From: Grammothele lineata
Taxonomy: Eukaryota; Basidiomycota; Agaricomycetes; Polyporales; Polyporaceae
Length of the DNA: 64,000 bases
NCBI GenBank assembly: GCA_002150815.3
Contig: NDFF03000019.1
Location: 1 to 64,000, forward strand
Reading direction: 5' to 3'
The notes under the pieces were generated by a model. The model had not been told where the DNA came from. It saw only the letters and a list, made by a program, of their open reading frames with translations, and ran no database searches. Below, piece after piece: positions 33,386-44,431 of this stretch (position 1 is the first letter of the stretch; the number at the start of each line of letters is the position of its first letter). The position numbers and the translations under genes were made by a program.

Positions 33386-35741
33386 ATGGAGCCCACAGCA
33401 CCCTCGTCGACGACTACCACGACTACTAACGCGGTGGACGCGTCGCCTGCACCCGCGTTGGACCCCAAGTGGCTCAAATTCCCTCCTTTCCCCATACCGC
33501 CTCCAGGTGTTGAGCTCGTCCCCTTCACGGACTTCAAGCCAGTCGGAATCAACGTCGTCGTCGACCCGCCCGCAGACTTCATCGAGAAGGACGCGCTCGG
33601 GATCGAGACCCTCACCCTTCGCGTGCACCACGACCTGACGACCATGGAAAAGCGCAAGAAGAAGCCCAAGAACCGCGTCGGTGCGAGCGGAATCCTCCTC
33701 CGTCAGGTGTGGTATGAGGAGTGGGCGGAGACAGAGAACTTCCGGCGCACGGCCGCGCCCGTTGACCCGTAAGTGGCGCGAGAGGCTTCGTTTGTGTATG
33801 CACAATGAGGTTAACCCGGTGTATGCGCGTGATGAAGGTCCCTACCGCGCGTCGACCGCCTCCACCAGGCTGCGCATGACTTCAAGGCCGGACGGCCGCT
33901 CACACAAAACCCGGACTTAATGCATGTTTGGGATCGGGTACGTCCCATCTCCATGCAATTCATTCAGTCCGTTCAATCCAGCTGATGTCGTTCTTCACGT
34001 GTCAGTTCCGTATCTTTGTGGGTCTCATCACGTCGATGCAGCCGCCGATCGTGCGCAGGAAACATGCTGCGTTCCAAAACATGATGGCCGCTGCGCAGAA
34101 TAACGACGATGACGATGACGACGACCTCGACGAAATGCCCAATGCTGGCCCGCCCAAGACGAGCACGATCGGGGTTGCTGCTTCGAACGACAGTGCTCCT
34201 CCGACCGCAACGCGGGGCCCCATCCCTCCCCCAGGCCATCCGCTGACAGACGAGCAGAGGGCACAGCTACGCGAGTACCGGCGCGAGGTGAGAGACACGC
34301 GCATGGATCGCTTCCTCAACGACCCCGAGAAGGCGATCAAGATATTCTTCTCGGGTTACTACCGCGACCGCGGCATGTCCGGGTAAGACGCACTTCGAAC
34401 TCGCGTTTGCTGCTTCCGCTCACTAGTTTCAGGTCGGAGAAGCACTGCCGAGACGGGCCCATTCTTCTCCAGTTCTTCCTCAACTTCCTGTTGCGCAATC
34501 GCGTCTTCCCCGAGTCTGAAAAGGACATCCGCAAGGCGGTCGCGGCGACAGAGCTCGCGAAGACAGAGCTGGCGCAGACGTTCGTCGTCTCTCGCGCCCT
34601 CCCGGACGCGTTCAGCAAGGGCTGCGAACTCGCCTTCGGCACGCTCACCAACTCCATGATCTGGCAAGACGTCGACGACGATAGCAGCTCGGACAACGAC
34701 GCACCCGCTTCCAAACGCCAGAAGACTGACGTCTCGGCGGAGGCGGCGGTGCTGCAGGCCGCCGCGGGCGGGGAACAGATCGAGGTCGTCACCCCAGACG
34801 CGATGGAGGGCATGGTGCAGGATGCGAAGGAGTTCGCGGCCTCTGCAAACGTCAACGGCAAGGAAGATGCCGCTCCCACATCGGGGGCCTCTGGATGGGG
34901 TGCGCCCGGTGCTGAGGGCGGAGGAGGATGGGGCGCACCTACACCCGACGGCGCGGGCGACTGGGGAGCCCCGACGGACGGCTCTAACGCGTTCGGGGCC
35001 GCGACCACCGACTGGGGCGCGCCTGCAGCGGCCGAGTGGGGCGGGCCCCCAAAGGACAACCCGCTGACGCGCTTCCTCGGCCAGACGACGCTGCCGCTCA
35101 CACACACGACTGGGGTCGTCGAGCACTCGACGCGGAGGGTCAAGAACATTATCATACCCCCCACACCCCCCTCCACGCCCGCGAAGAAGAGCAAGAAGGG
35201 GAAGCGCGAGCCCGTCGTCGCCCCCGCGGTCCCGGACCCGGCGGCGGTCGAGGCGGAGGTCGAGGCGCGGTTCGCGAAGCTGGTGCTCGCGCCGTGGCAC
35301 GAGTGGGACTTGCACTCGCTCGCGGACGTGCGCAAGCCGGAGCTCGAGCGCGACTCGCGTGGGGCGGCGGTCGCAGACGACGCCCCTGATGCACCCGTCG
35401 CGCCCGGGGCAGGACCTGTGCACAACCCGTTCAAAGACGAGATCACGGTGTACGTCGAGCGGGAGACGGCGGAGAAGGTTTCGGTAGGGTTGGGCGTCGA
35501 GGCGACCTGGGTGCAGCTTGCGCGCATGGACCCCGCGGTGCCGGTGGAGCTGTCGCAGGAGGACTTCGAGCAGCTGTGGGTGATGTCGCGCCGCAAGAAA
35601 CAGCCGGGCGGGCCTGGGATGCCTGTCGCGCCGACGAAAATTTGGTACCTGGAGTCAGTGCGGAACGTTCTGACGAGCTTCCACACTGAGATGATCCCCC
35701 TTCCGACGACGGAGGATGTGTTCGGGGAGGCTGATGAGTAA
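33386..35741 (+). CDS. Conserved hypothetical protein with WG repeats
   Basis: Four exons (33386-33768, 33838-33937, 34006-34382, 34433-35741) give 722 aa. The N-terminal half is ordered: WLKFPPFPIPPPGVELVPF, QVWYEEWAETENFRR, HQAAHDFKAGRPLTQNPD, FRIFVGLITSMQPPIVRRKH, IKIFFSGYYRDRGMSGSEKH and FLNFLLRNRVFPESEKDIRK. An acidic linker follows, then a low-complexity block (residues about 441-489) with five Trp-Gly pairs (SGWGAP, GGWGAP, GDWGAP, TDWGAP, AEWGGP). The C-terminal 130 residues are ordered again (FAKLVLAPWHEWDLHSLADV, TWVQLARMDPAVPVEL). Clustered WG pairs in disorder are the hallmark of Argonaute hooks, so a small-RNA link is possible but unproven. The gene converges on U5-40K, with 192 bp between stops. 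Confidence 0.8.
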
Positions 35742-35933
35742 ATGTCGATCTAATGCGCATGTATGATAATACTTTCTAGTCGAATCGTTTGCTGTGTATG
35801 ATATTTCCGAATTTCAAAGCAATATGAATCCTGCAGAGAACATAAAGTGCACATTGAGCGAACGGAGATGGCTGTTTTTGTGTCGGAATAAAATAGTAGC
35901 AACAACATGCATACAATACATCAAAGCGAGTGG

Positions 35934-37353
35934 TCATGCCATCACAGTGGGCTCGATCTCTCCTAGGAGCATAGTCGCGTCCTTGCTCCCGGTAAGGACT
36001 ACGATATGTGATGAGGACAATATTTCGGTGGAGATTAATCCCAGGGTACTCACTAATAGGCTCTTTGGGGTGGAAATCGACAGCAGTCACAGTGCCCTTG
36101 TGCCCAGGCAACTGAGAGAACGTTAACCGCCAGAACGACACCATGTACGACCAGGCTCACCTTATACAGTACTTTTCCGCTCTCAACCTCCCAGATGCAC
36201 ACAGTCCGGTCGGCACCACCAACCGCCACCCGCCGTCCATCATCGTCCTTGCTCCACGCGCCGCGCAAGAGGGTATTCTCGAAGCCGGCAGGAGCGCCCA
36301 TAAGAACGCGGTGTATCCTCGAGGGAGAAGGCGAGAAGGGGCGGACGTCGTGGATGATCGTCTGGGACGAGAAGGATGGAGAGAGGAGGTAGGCGCCATT
36401 AGGGGAGAGGGAAAGGGAAGTGGGCGTATCGGTATGACCCATAAGGGTGTACACCTCTTGATTTTTGCGGAAGTCGATCACCTATGACACTATCATCGGT
36501 ACACAACGTATGAAAGAGCAGGTAGACGAACTTACATGGATCTCATTGTCCAACGCACCTGCATATATGCTCGCGCCGTCCGCGCTCCAGCAGACAGACG
36601 TGACGGGACATCCCAGTTCGTACACGCTCACGGGGTTCTTCGGGCCCTCGTCGCCACCTTCCCAGATACGAATCGTACCGTCGTCACTGCCGGTGGCGAC
36701 GAGCTCGACCCCTGCGCCGCCTGCGAGTGTTCTGTCCAGGGAATTAATGATACCGCGGTGAGCGTGGAGTTTACGCACACGCTGGCCGGTCGTGAGGTCC
36801 GTAACGGCGAGGGTGTGGTCCGCAGAAGCGGTGTACATTAATTGAGACGCGAGTGACCATTGGAGGTCGAGGATGGGAGCTTTGTGAATATTGGCGGCGA
36901 GGCCATAGTTGGTGTTAGGGGAATAGGTCCGCCAGAGGGCTGCAGAGAGGCGCGAGAGTGAGCCCCCGAAGTTGAGCAGCGCGCGACGACTCCAGCGTAA
37001 TGATATCAACGCGAGGTACAGATACTCACACACACTACGGTCCGACGAACACGCGGCGATGTTTTGTCCACTGGGGTCGAACCGACAACTCAGAATCTCG
37101 CCCTGGGAGAAAGGGTCGCGTCAGCACCCTCGGCGCTGCAAGGATAGACGCATATACATACCCCATGCGCGCCGGAAAGACTGATGATTGGGGCTTCAAG
37201 GCTGCTTGTCCGCTTGACGGCGCGGATGAGGGCCTGCTGTCGCTCGTCGTTGGACGAGGATATAGCGATTTGCGTCTCGGGAGCGGGAGAACCGGAGCGC
37301 GCGCGCTTGATGAGGACGCCGCCAGGTGGAGGGGATGCGCCTCGTTTTGACAT
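35934..37353 (-). CDS. SNRNP40: U5 snRNP 40K WD-repeat protein
   Basis: Spliceosomal beta-propeller associated with Prp8 in U5. Six minus-strand exons (37353-37162, 37102-37030, 36939-36536, 36481-36161, 36111-36054, 35998-35934) give 370 aa, close to human SNRNP40 (357 aa). The N-terminus MSKRGASPPPGGVLIKRARS, then APIISLSGAHGGEILSCRFD, SSDRSVSLWRTY, HKAPILDLQWS, ATGSDDGTIRIWE, a VYTLMGHTD-type repeat, VGGADRTVCIWEVESGKVLYKLPGH and the ending LTGSKDATMLLGEIE give seven WD-type blades. The start is the ATG before the basic N-terminus. The gene is divergent from the protease-like gene. WD membership is certain; the U5-40K assignment rests on N-terminus, length and blade order. Confidence 0.88.
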
Positions 37354-37767
37354 GGCTGCAAGATGTTCGCGGACGGTAAGGACGATTTGGAGGGAGCGGG
37401 CGGCGAGCGGGACGGTGGCGGGACGAGCGACGCGAAGACAGACGCGTGCAGAGATGAGCGAACGCGCCAACTCGCAGCCACAGTCGTTCCAACTCCGAAC
37501 CAAAGTCAAGCGCTGGTTACGTCCAAGGCGTTTCGTGGTACGTATCCGCTACCTCCATCTCCCGAGAGCTACCAAGACGAAACCATCTTGCGTGTGCCAG
37601 CGGAGGGGCCTAGAATTGATTCAGTGGTTGTATGGTGGGCAGTCTCAACTTGAGGAACCGAAATGGCTTGCAGGCGTAGGGCCTAGAAACCTAGCGCCAC
37701 CTTTCCCTTCACCCTCCCCGCCAAAATGCTCCCTCCGTTCACAATCTGAACTTACACTCCTCCTATC

Positions 37768-40162
37768 ATGTCTTCAGCTGAACCCACGCGTACACCAGGC
37801 GAGTCGCTTAACGTTGTATTGCTGGGTCATCCTGTACTGACACGTTCGTATATTTCCTTTAGCAGACGATTATGAAGCGGCCGACTATCCAGTCCCGGCT
37901 GACTTAGAAAGATTCGTTCAGTCTGCAGCGTTCGACGAGCAGTGTGTCGCCGATTTCATGAAGTCTAGCCAGGAAGCCCCTAAATCTGACGACACCGATG
38001 CTGACCCTGTCGGAACTTTCTGGTCGCCGGTCGCACCAACTACTTCGAGCTTCTTATCCGTCGAGTCCTCTCCTCACGACCCTCCTCCGCTCGAGGCGAA
38101 GTACTACTATTATTTCGGTCGCAGTTCCAACGGCCGTTCCGACGGTTGCGGTGATATTTCCTGCTCGAAGCTCGTCTTTCGGACGTCTAAAGACAAATGG
38201 GTTCCGCCAACCGGACCTCATACATATCCGCGGGAAATGAAGCTCTGCGATATTCCAGGCGACCACGAGCTTGCTGAGAACCCGAGTTTGTGGGATCCTT
38301 TGCGTGACCAGGTTCGTGACGGTCTCGACGTGCACTAAATCTGTGGTACCGACGTTCGCGTTTCCAAGATCGTTGAACTCCTGAAGGCCCGAAAGATCCA
38401 GTTCTCCTCCGTCGAGCTAGTATACTTCACTTGGCTGGAGAAGGAAGACAACGATGAGTATGACAAGGATGAGGAGGATGTAGATGACAATGACGACAAG
38501 GACAACAAGGACAACGAGGTCGACGCGGTCGACGCGGACTTTGACTTCGAAGCAGCGTTCGACAGTATGCCCCCCATTAAGGCCGTCGAAGAAGGAAAAC
38601 GTTACACCACATCCCCTACCGTCTGGGTGGGCGTGCTGCCCAGCACACTTTCCGGCGCGACTGCCAGCGGTCTTGCCGCCGAAATCCTCGGAATCTTTGG
38701 TCAATACGGCGTTACCGGCGTGGAGGTCGCTTTTCGGGAGTCCGAGGCCCAGCTCTTGAGTGGCCCAACCCTCTTCGCCCCCGTGGACGACGATGATCAC
38801 CTCAAGTCCGTTATCGACGACCTCAGCACCGTTCTCCCCCTGCCCATTGCCGGTAAGAAGACGCCTATGCAGGGTACGCTCACGTGCTTTTTCCGGGTCG
38901 GGAAGGAGCTCTACGCTATCACCGCCAGGCACAACCTCTTCAAGGACGGCAGGGACGATGAAGAGTACATTTTCGTCCAATGTACGTGTCTTTCTTGGAG
39001 CGGGATGGGTTGATCGTAAATGTTTGGGGCGCTCCTATTGGGACAGTACTTTCTTTTAAGTTACGATCTGTCGTCTTTGAGTGTACGACATGCAGGTGAT
39101 ACGGCCGACCGATCCCTTCCTTTTGTTCATCCCTCTGAGAGGGCGACGCTAGTTCTGACTCTACCTCTCCACGCAGCCATGCCTCGGAAGGACGTGATCG
39201 TGATGGGCCCCGACGCCTTCGCCAAGTACCTGGCTTTTATTCGGGCCATAATAGGCAGCCTCAAGCAGACAATCGCGTACCTGGTCATGCGTGAAGAGGA
39301 ATTAAAGAAGGTGAAGAACGCTGACGACACCGGGTCTGCAAGCAAGCTGGAGAATACGCGCCAGCAGCTGGCCGAACTTGGTGCCCAGATGTCTGCGCTC
39401 AAGGCATTCTACGTCAAGGTCGTGAAGCACTGGAGCAAAGTGGACGACCGCGTCATCGGTCATGTCGTGTGGGCGCCGAAGATCAGCACCAGCGTCCCAC
39501 CCTACGGGTACACTCCGGACTTCTGCGTCATCCACCTCGACAAGAAGAAGTTCAAGGACGGTTTCCTCGGTAACACGTTGAGTCTGGGTTAGTGTGTTGA
39601 CCCCCGTTGTATCTTCCTACTTGATCCTGACTTGTTTCGTATTTTCGTAGGCCCTGAGATCCCCGTTGCCGACTTCAACAAGCTCATGTACGACCACGAC
39701 GATGTTCCCTCCGAGTTCGAGTACCCCCAACAGGGTCTCCTCGAAGTGAAGGGCGTGTTGACCACCGACGAGATCAATGCGCCCTATAGGAAGGACGTCG
39801 GGGGCAACGCCATCCGTCGCGTCATTAAACGCGGCTCGGCCACCAAGACGACGGTCGGCACCCTACTCCCGTTCAAAGCCCATGTTCGCCGCTACCAGTC
39901 CCAGGTCCCTCGGGCCTCGATCGAGGTCCCTATCATCCCTCACCACGACGCTCCCAGGCCGTTCTCCCGGAGCGGCGACTCCGGCGCGCTCATCGTCGAC
40001 GCCTCCGCCAAGTTCGTCGCCCTGCTCACCGGAGGGAGTGGCGCGGGCAACGTCACCTACGGCACACCCTTCGAGTGGATCTGGAAGATCGTCGAGGCCA
40101 AGTTCCCGGGTGCAGGCCTCTACTTTGGGGATATCGCCGAGTTCTTCAGGGACGAGAGCTAG
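37768..40162 (+). CDS. Chymotrypsin-fold serine protease-like protein
   Basis: Five exons (37768-37798, 37863-38311, 38369-38981, 39177-39587, 39651-40162) give 671 aa. The C-terminal half has a PA-clan-like triad in the right order and context: ITARHNLF (His348), PDFCVIHLD (Asp479) and RSGDSGALIV (Ser612) with a following GGSG. There is no signal peptide or membrane span, so it should be intracellular. The N-terminal 300 residues include an acidic Asp-rich linker and TSPTVWVGVLPSTL. Intron 1 has a GC donor (GCGAGT). Intron 2 (57 nt, divisible by three) hides an in-frame TAA at 38335-38337. Intron 3 could alternatively end at 39095, adding residues without a frame change. Related proteins appear to be common in agaricomycetes; substrate and activity are unknown. 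Confidence 0.72.
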
Positions 40163-40600
40163 GTTCGTCTCCTCCCGCCATTTTCTTTTGATCTTGTGCG
40201 GTTCGGATGTGGGAGCATTGCGACGCAATAGGGAAGGACACCGTAAGGGTGTACCGCAAGCAACCCGAGCTCATGCAGATTCCCCAACTGTCCCCCTCTG
40301 TATGCCGGTACGAGACGTCACGGACGTCCGGAGTGGGTGCAGCGACCTGGCCCGCTGCAGTTGGTAGGAGACTCCGTGAACGAGGCCCACTCGTTGACGT
40401 CAGGCGCTGATGCTGGCGGGGGAGATGATCGAGAAGACTGCCGGAGCGTCGAACGAGGAGCCATGAAACGAGTGGACGCATTACCGGGTCTGAGACCAAT
40501 CCAAATCACTTACGGCGTCGGTATATGCGTACCAGTTGACTAACTGAAACGTTATTGATAGCGCGACGCAGTCTGCACAACCACCGACAAGTACAAGAGT

Positions 40601-40712
40601 AGTAATAATGAGGCGAGAGCCAAGGGGGTCGCGGGAATTAAGCGCCCAACCGAGGTCGGTATGTATGTCCAACCTCCAAGGCCGCTCCGAAAAATATCGA
40701 CCTCCTCTATAA
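40601..40712. repeat. Dispersed repeat, copy 1
   Basis: Contains the block GGTATGTATGTCC (40658-40670), then ggccgctccgaaa-atatcgacc, preceded by GCCAAGGGGGTCGCGG (about 40619-40634). Both blocks recur near 41855-41940, but the second one in opposite orientation. Probably parts of a non-autonomous mobile element or its ends; no transposase is seen. Confidence 0.55.
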
Positions 40713-40872
40713 GCGCCGTTCAAATGCGAATGGGTGAGGTTCAGAAGATTCTGCCATAGATCCTGAGGTCACTGATTGAACGTATGTACATTCACTGCAC
40801 ATCTACGGACACTACGGAACATGTGCGGTACACTAGGTCCCGCTCCCGCAGGAGCTCGAGTACTCGTGCGCT

Positions 40873-41830
40873 CTAGAAGTCGGTCTCCAAACCGCCTGGT
40901 ACTGCGCTCGCGTCGCCGAAGGTGAGACTAAACGTCGACAGCGTCACAGTCAGTGTGACGGAGGAAATGACGGAGAGCCGGGGACGTCTTCGAGGGGGTC
41001 TTGCGCGGCTTGTGCCACCACAGCCAGGACATGTGGACGGCCAGGGTGCTTGCGCTCTTTCGCGTTGTTGAGGTTTGCCACAGCGGATGCGCACATCGAT
41101 AATGGTACTGGGTTCACGAGGCTGACAGGAGATGGGGATCAAAGCAGGGTCGGGAGAGGTGACTCACTGACGGACAGGCATCGAGCGACCGGTGCCGGCA
41201 GGGGTTTTCTTCTTGCTCTGGATGTGCGCGCGCGCGCAGGTCAACTTGGACAATCCACCCTTGACATTCTGCTGGCCGTCGCCGGGCGCATGATGGTACG
41301 CCCGGTTGACACCAATCGCATTTTCTAGCTATTACAGCGGACAAACCGAGAAAGCCCAAGACATACTTTATGCTGGATATACAGCGACTTCTGCACGATC
41401 TCTCTTCGCTGATACTCTCGACGGCCTCCACGCTGTCGAACTTCGGTCGTGCTGCGAGTCGCCTTCGCACGCCCAATAAGCGCGTCGTCTTCGTCTTCTC
41501 CGGTTCGTTGCCTCTCTCGATATCATCCTACGTGAGGCCAGTACCCATCATGTGCTCCGTCGTCGCGAGGATCTCCCCAGTCAAGTCGAACGACTCTGCT
41601 GAAGGGTCGACTCTGTGCTGGACGAGCGAGGTGGACTTGGTTGAAGTTGAGCCCCAGTATCGCTCCCACGATGGTACATGCTGGGAATAGAGCGCGAGGA
41701 GATGCGGCTCTGAAGGCAGAAAGCACTGTCACGTACTCGGAGGCGGCGTCGATGTCAATGGAGGAGTCGGAAGCAACTTCGCGGAGTCCGAGCTGTAAGC
41801 GATTATCTGGATGACGTCACGACTTCCGAA
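40873..41830 (-). pseudogene. Possible decayed gene between repeat copies
   Basis: The minus strand holds several coding-like pieces with plausible splice signals (for example TSLVQHRVDPSAESFDLTGE and, further on, GNEPEKTKTTRLLGVRRRLA), but in-frame stops and frame changes remain that the splice sites I can find do not remove. The two repeat copies flank it. It may be gene debris carried or disrupted by an element. I cannot name a family, and it could be noncoding. Confidence 0.25.
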
Positions 41831-41852
41831 TATGGTTAAGCGCCTGCTTACG

Positions 41853-41950
41853 TGGTATGTATGTCCGAGGCAAGAGGCCGTTCCGAAACAAATCGACCCC
41901 CGTCACTTGGTCGACATTCCGCGACCCCCTTGGCGAGAGCTCTAATAATC
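41853..41950. repeat. Dispersed repeat, copy 2 (one block inverted)
   Basis: GGTATGTATGTCC at about 41854, then ggccgttccgaaacaaatcgacc, matches copy 1 in direct orientation. CCGCGACCCCCTTGGC at about 41918-41933 matches copy 1 as its reverse complement. The mixed orientation argues against simple duplication. Confidence 0.55.
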
Positions 41951-42557
41951 CAAGTTATAGCGAGGAGGCGGGAGTCCGAGGCAGTACAGCATGTTGTACA
42001 ATAGTAAAACGACATTATTGAGCGCTTAAAGGCGCAGGAGTTTGCTTTTCTGACTTCGTGTTTAGGGATGATGCATATGGAGATAGCGAGGGAGGATACG
42101 GGTCCTCGACCACGCAGAGGATTGGTGTTAATGGGTTTTTATGGTATGACGGGTGTGAGGACCGCTGTGAATCCGGTTGGAATGAAAAAGAGAGGCAAGC
42201 GTGGCCGGCCAATTTGTAGGATGCGAGGAGTGATAGGAGAGAGACGAGGAAGTAGTGAGGAGGGACGATCAAGTGTTAATGTTGAGAGAGGAGGGAATGA
42301 GAGATATGACGGTCATCGGAAATCGGACGGGACAGGTGGAGACTTGGGAATCTTGTGGAGGCTGTCGGAGAAATATCGAAAGAGAATAGAGAGAGGATGG
42401 CGAGGAAAGAGAAAGAGCGCAAAGCGCCAGTTGTGATGGGTATTTGCGAGGGGTTTGAGGGCGAGAGATCGGCACATGATATAGGAAAAGAGATCTAGAG
42501 GGAGAAATGGGGTTCCAGGCGCTAGAAGGCCGGGATAAATATATCGTTGACGAGCAT
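41951..42557. other. Intergenic, purine-rich plus strand
   Basis: About 600 bp downstream of copy 2 and after the coiled-coil gene stop. The plus strand is strongly purine-rich (42068-42436), so the minus strand, the 3' UTR side of the coiled-coil gene, is pyrimidine-rich. No gene is supported. Confidence 0.5.
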
Positions 42558-43673
42558 CTAAGTTGAAGTGCGGCGGAAATGAGGGAGGGCGCTGCGACGA
42601 TGGCGCATAGAGCCCGAAAGGGCGTTCGCGGAGAGCGTCCAAAATGTCTTGGCCTTCGAAAGAGAGGACTGAGGGGATTGACTACGTGACTTGCTTCGCT
42701 TGAGGTCTGAGATAGAAACGGGAGAAAAGCGGTCCCCGTACGGGGGCGGTGGGATGTGAGGGATCAGAGATGGCAGGAAGCGAGATGGAGGGCAGTCGAC
42801 GATGACCCATGCGCTGTACGAGACTTCAGTGGAAGCGCGACCGCGAGAGTTGGTTTTCGGTGGGCAAAGGAATGTGCGGTCGACGCCGTGCTCGTCGATT
42901 GTAGAAGCGACGTCCGACGATGGGGAGGTGACGATGATGGGAGGGACGCCAGGCGCAGGCTCGACGTCCTCAAGCTCGACGTCCTCGGGCTCCTCCGTCG
43001 AGTTGTCGAGGATCTGGGGCTCGTAGACAGCAAGCCGCGCACGAAGCTCAACAAACTCCTCGTCTCGAGTCTGCAGCTCCCGTCGCATACTCTCCGCCTC
43101 GGCCCGCCACCCCTTGCCTGCGGCGACGAGTCGTCGTATCTCACCCTCGTTCACCTTTTCCGATTCGTCGATGTATTCCGCCATCCTTTCTTGTGATGCT
43201 TCAGATTCCGCGAGCCTCTTGTCGGCGCGCTCAGCGCGCCATGTGAGCTCTTTAACTTCGCATGCGTACGTTGCAAGCCTCGCTTGTTGGTCTCGGCATT
43301 GCGTGCCTTTCTCCACGAGCCGATCCATCGCTTCGCTCGTCTTGCGCGCTGCGGCCTTGTACGCCTGGGTGGCTCCTACGAGTTGTTTGTTTGAGGAGGC
43401 CAGGCAAGTAGCGAGGTTATCGGCCTTCACTCTGGATTCCTGAAGCAGGGCTTGGAGCTCGGCGGCGCGAGCCTCGCAGGCGAGTAGGCGGGTGACGAAG
43501 TCAGGATTACGAAGACTGATGCTCCGATCAATTGTGGTTTCTTCTTGGTGAGCGACAAGGTCGGGTGGGTGGAAACGCGTAGCGAATGGGCTAAGGCGCA
43601 AGCAACCCTGGGCGAGAAGGCCATTTGTTGTACGAAGCTGAGAGCGAGGAGTGAAACTGTCAGAATTGTACAC
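42558..43673 (-). CDS. Coiled-coil protein, 5' end unresolved
   Basis: The open minus-strand frame ends at 42558. Its middle is a long charged helix, very likely coiled coil (LACEARAAELQALLQESRVK, SEAMDRLVEKG, ELTWRAERADKRLAESEASQ, AAGKGWRAEAESMRREL), followed by an acidic Pro/Glu stretch and a Ser/Pro/Arg-rich tail. The frame contains no suitable ATG near its 5' end (the first internal Met is near 43320), so an upstream exon probably exists. A splice at 43696/43656 (GTGAGT...GACAG) is possible but leads to no clear start. The family is not recognised; a structural or scaffold role is only a guess. Confidence 0.55.
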   Translation of the reverse strand: MYNSDSFTPRSQLRTTNGLLAQGCLRLSPFATRFHPPDLVAHQEETTIDRSISLRNPDFVTRLLACEARAAELQALLQESRVKADNLATCLASSNKQLVGATQAYKAAARKTSEAMDRLVEKGTQCRDQQARLATYACEVKELTWRAERADKRLAESEASQERMAEYIDESEKVNEGEIRRLVAAGKGWRAEAESMRRELQTRDEEFVELRARLAVYEPQILDNSTEEPEDVELEDVEPAPGVPPIIVTSPSSDVASTIDEHGVDRTFLCPPKTNSRGRASTEVSYSAWVIVDCPPSRFLPSLIPHIPPPPYGDRFSPVSISDLKRSKSRSQSPQSSLSKAKTFWTLSANALSGSMRHRRSALPHFRRTST

Positions 43674-44431
43674 TTCATTTCAATGACGAATACTCACTGA
43701 ACGGAAGAGAAAATTCGCGAGAAGTAGAGAGATACTGCAGAAGACTATTGAGGATGAACAGGGAAAAAAGGAGCAGATGGCAATGAGGAAAATAGTGATT
43801 AAGTGTGGAGAGAGACGTAGATTATGGTCGGAAAGACGGCCGGTGATATCGAGAGAATCCATGCGCATGCACCAGGCAATGCTCAAGAACAATTTGGAAG
43901 ACATAAGGAACGCGAGAAACGAAGAAATGGTAGCAAGAGGAAGGAATAAAGGAACGTTGGAGGTGCAAGCTCGACGAGAGCTCGAGACCAGTCTCCACCT
44001 GTCCCCTAAGAGGCTGACCGCTACTCAACATCGCCTCGGAATGTCGTCAGATCATCACAATCCGGTCGAGGGAAATGATCGTACACCTGAGACACGACAT
44101 AGCAGACATATTTCGTCTCGTAGTGATGCTGTTGAATTTTCTTGTATCCTCTACAATGACAGCTGTGTCGTGCACAAGCAACGACACTGCGTGAACTTGG
44201 TGTGCTGTTTTGTGTCGACTTGTCCATGTTTGACTACGAAGAGGAGGTAACCAGAACCGTGAACTGGTTCTCGCTAGAGGTAACAGTATCGCATGCCGAC
44301 TATTGGCCCTTGGGGGAGTTCATGAGTATGCCTGGTCCATGCATCTTGAGTCTGGAGCCACGGTGCTTGTGGAATCCCAACGTGAGCAGCACTGTTGACT
44401 GGTGGACACTCGCATTAAACACAAGCGGGGG
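43674..44431. other. Spacer, probable 5' region of the coiled-coil gene
   Basis: About 760 bp. A minus-strand frame at 43680-43904 is hydrophobic and pyrimidine-driven, and I cannot tell it from leader sequence. No domain is seen on either strand. Confidence 0.4.

Noticed and set aside
34359..35686. Two long minus-strand frames (354 and 449 codons)
   Set aside because: Both are antisense to the large fourth exon of the WG-repeat gene, which has motif and splice support.
38312..38368. In-frame TAA at 38335-38337 as evidence of a pseudogene
   Set aside because: It lies in a 57-nt intron with donor GTTCGT, branch CACTAAAT and acceptor CAAG; removing it keeps frame and joins LRDQ to IVELLK as expected.
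42068..42436. 122-codon plus-strand frame rich in Arg/Lys/Gly with an AT-hook-like KRGRP
   Set aside because: It follows from a purine-rich strand opposite the 3' end of the coiled-coil gene; no domain or splice support.
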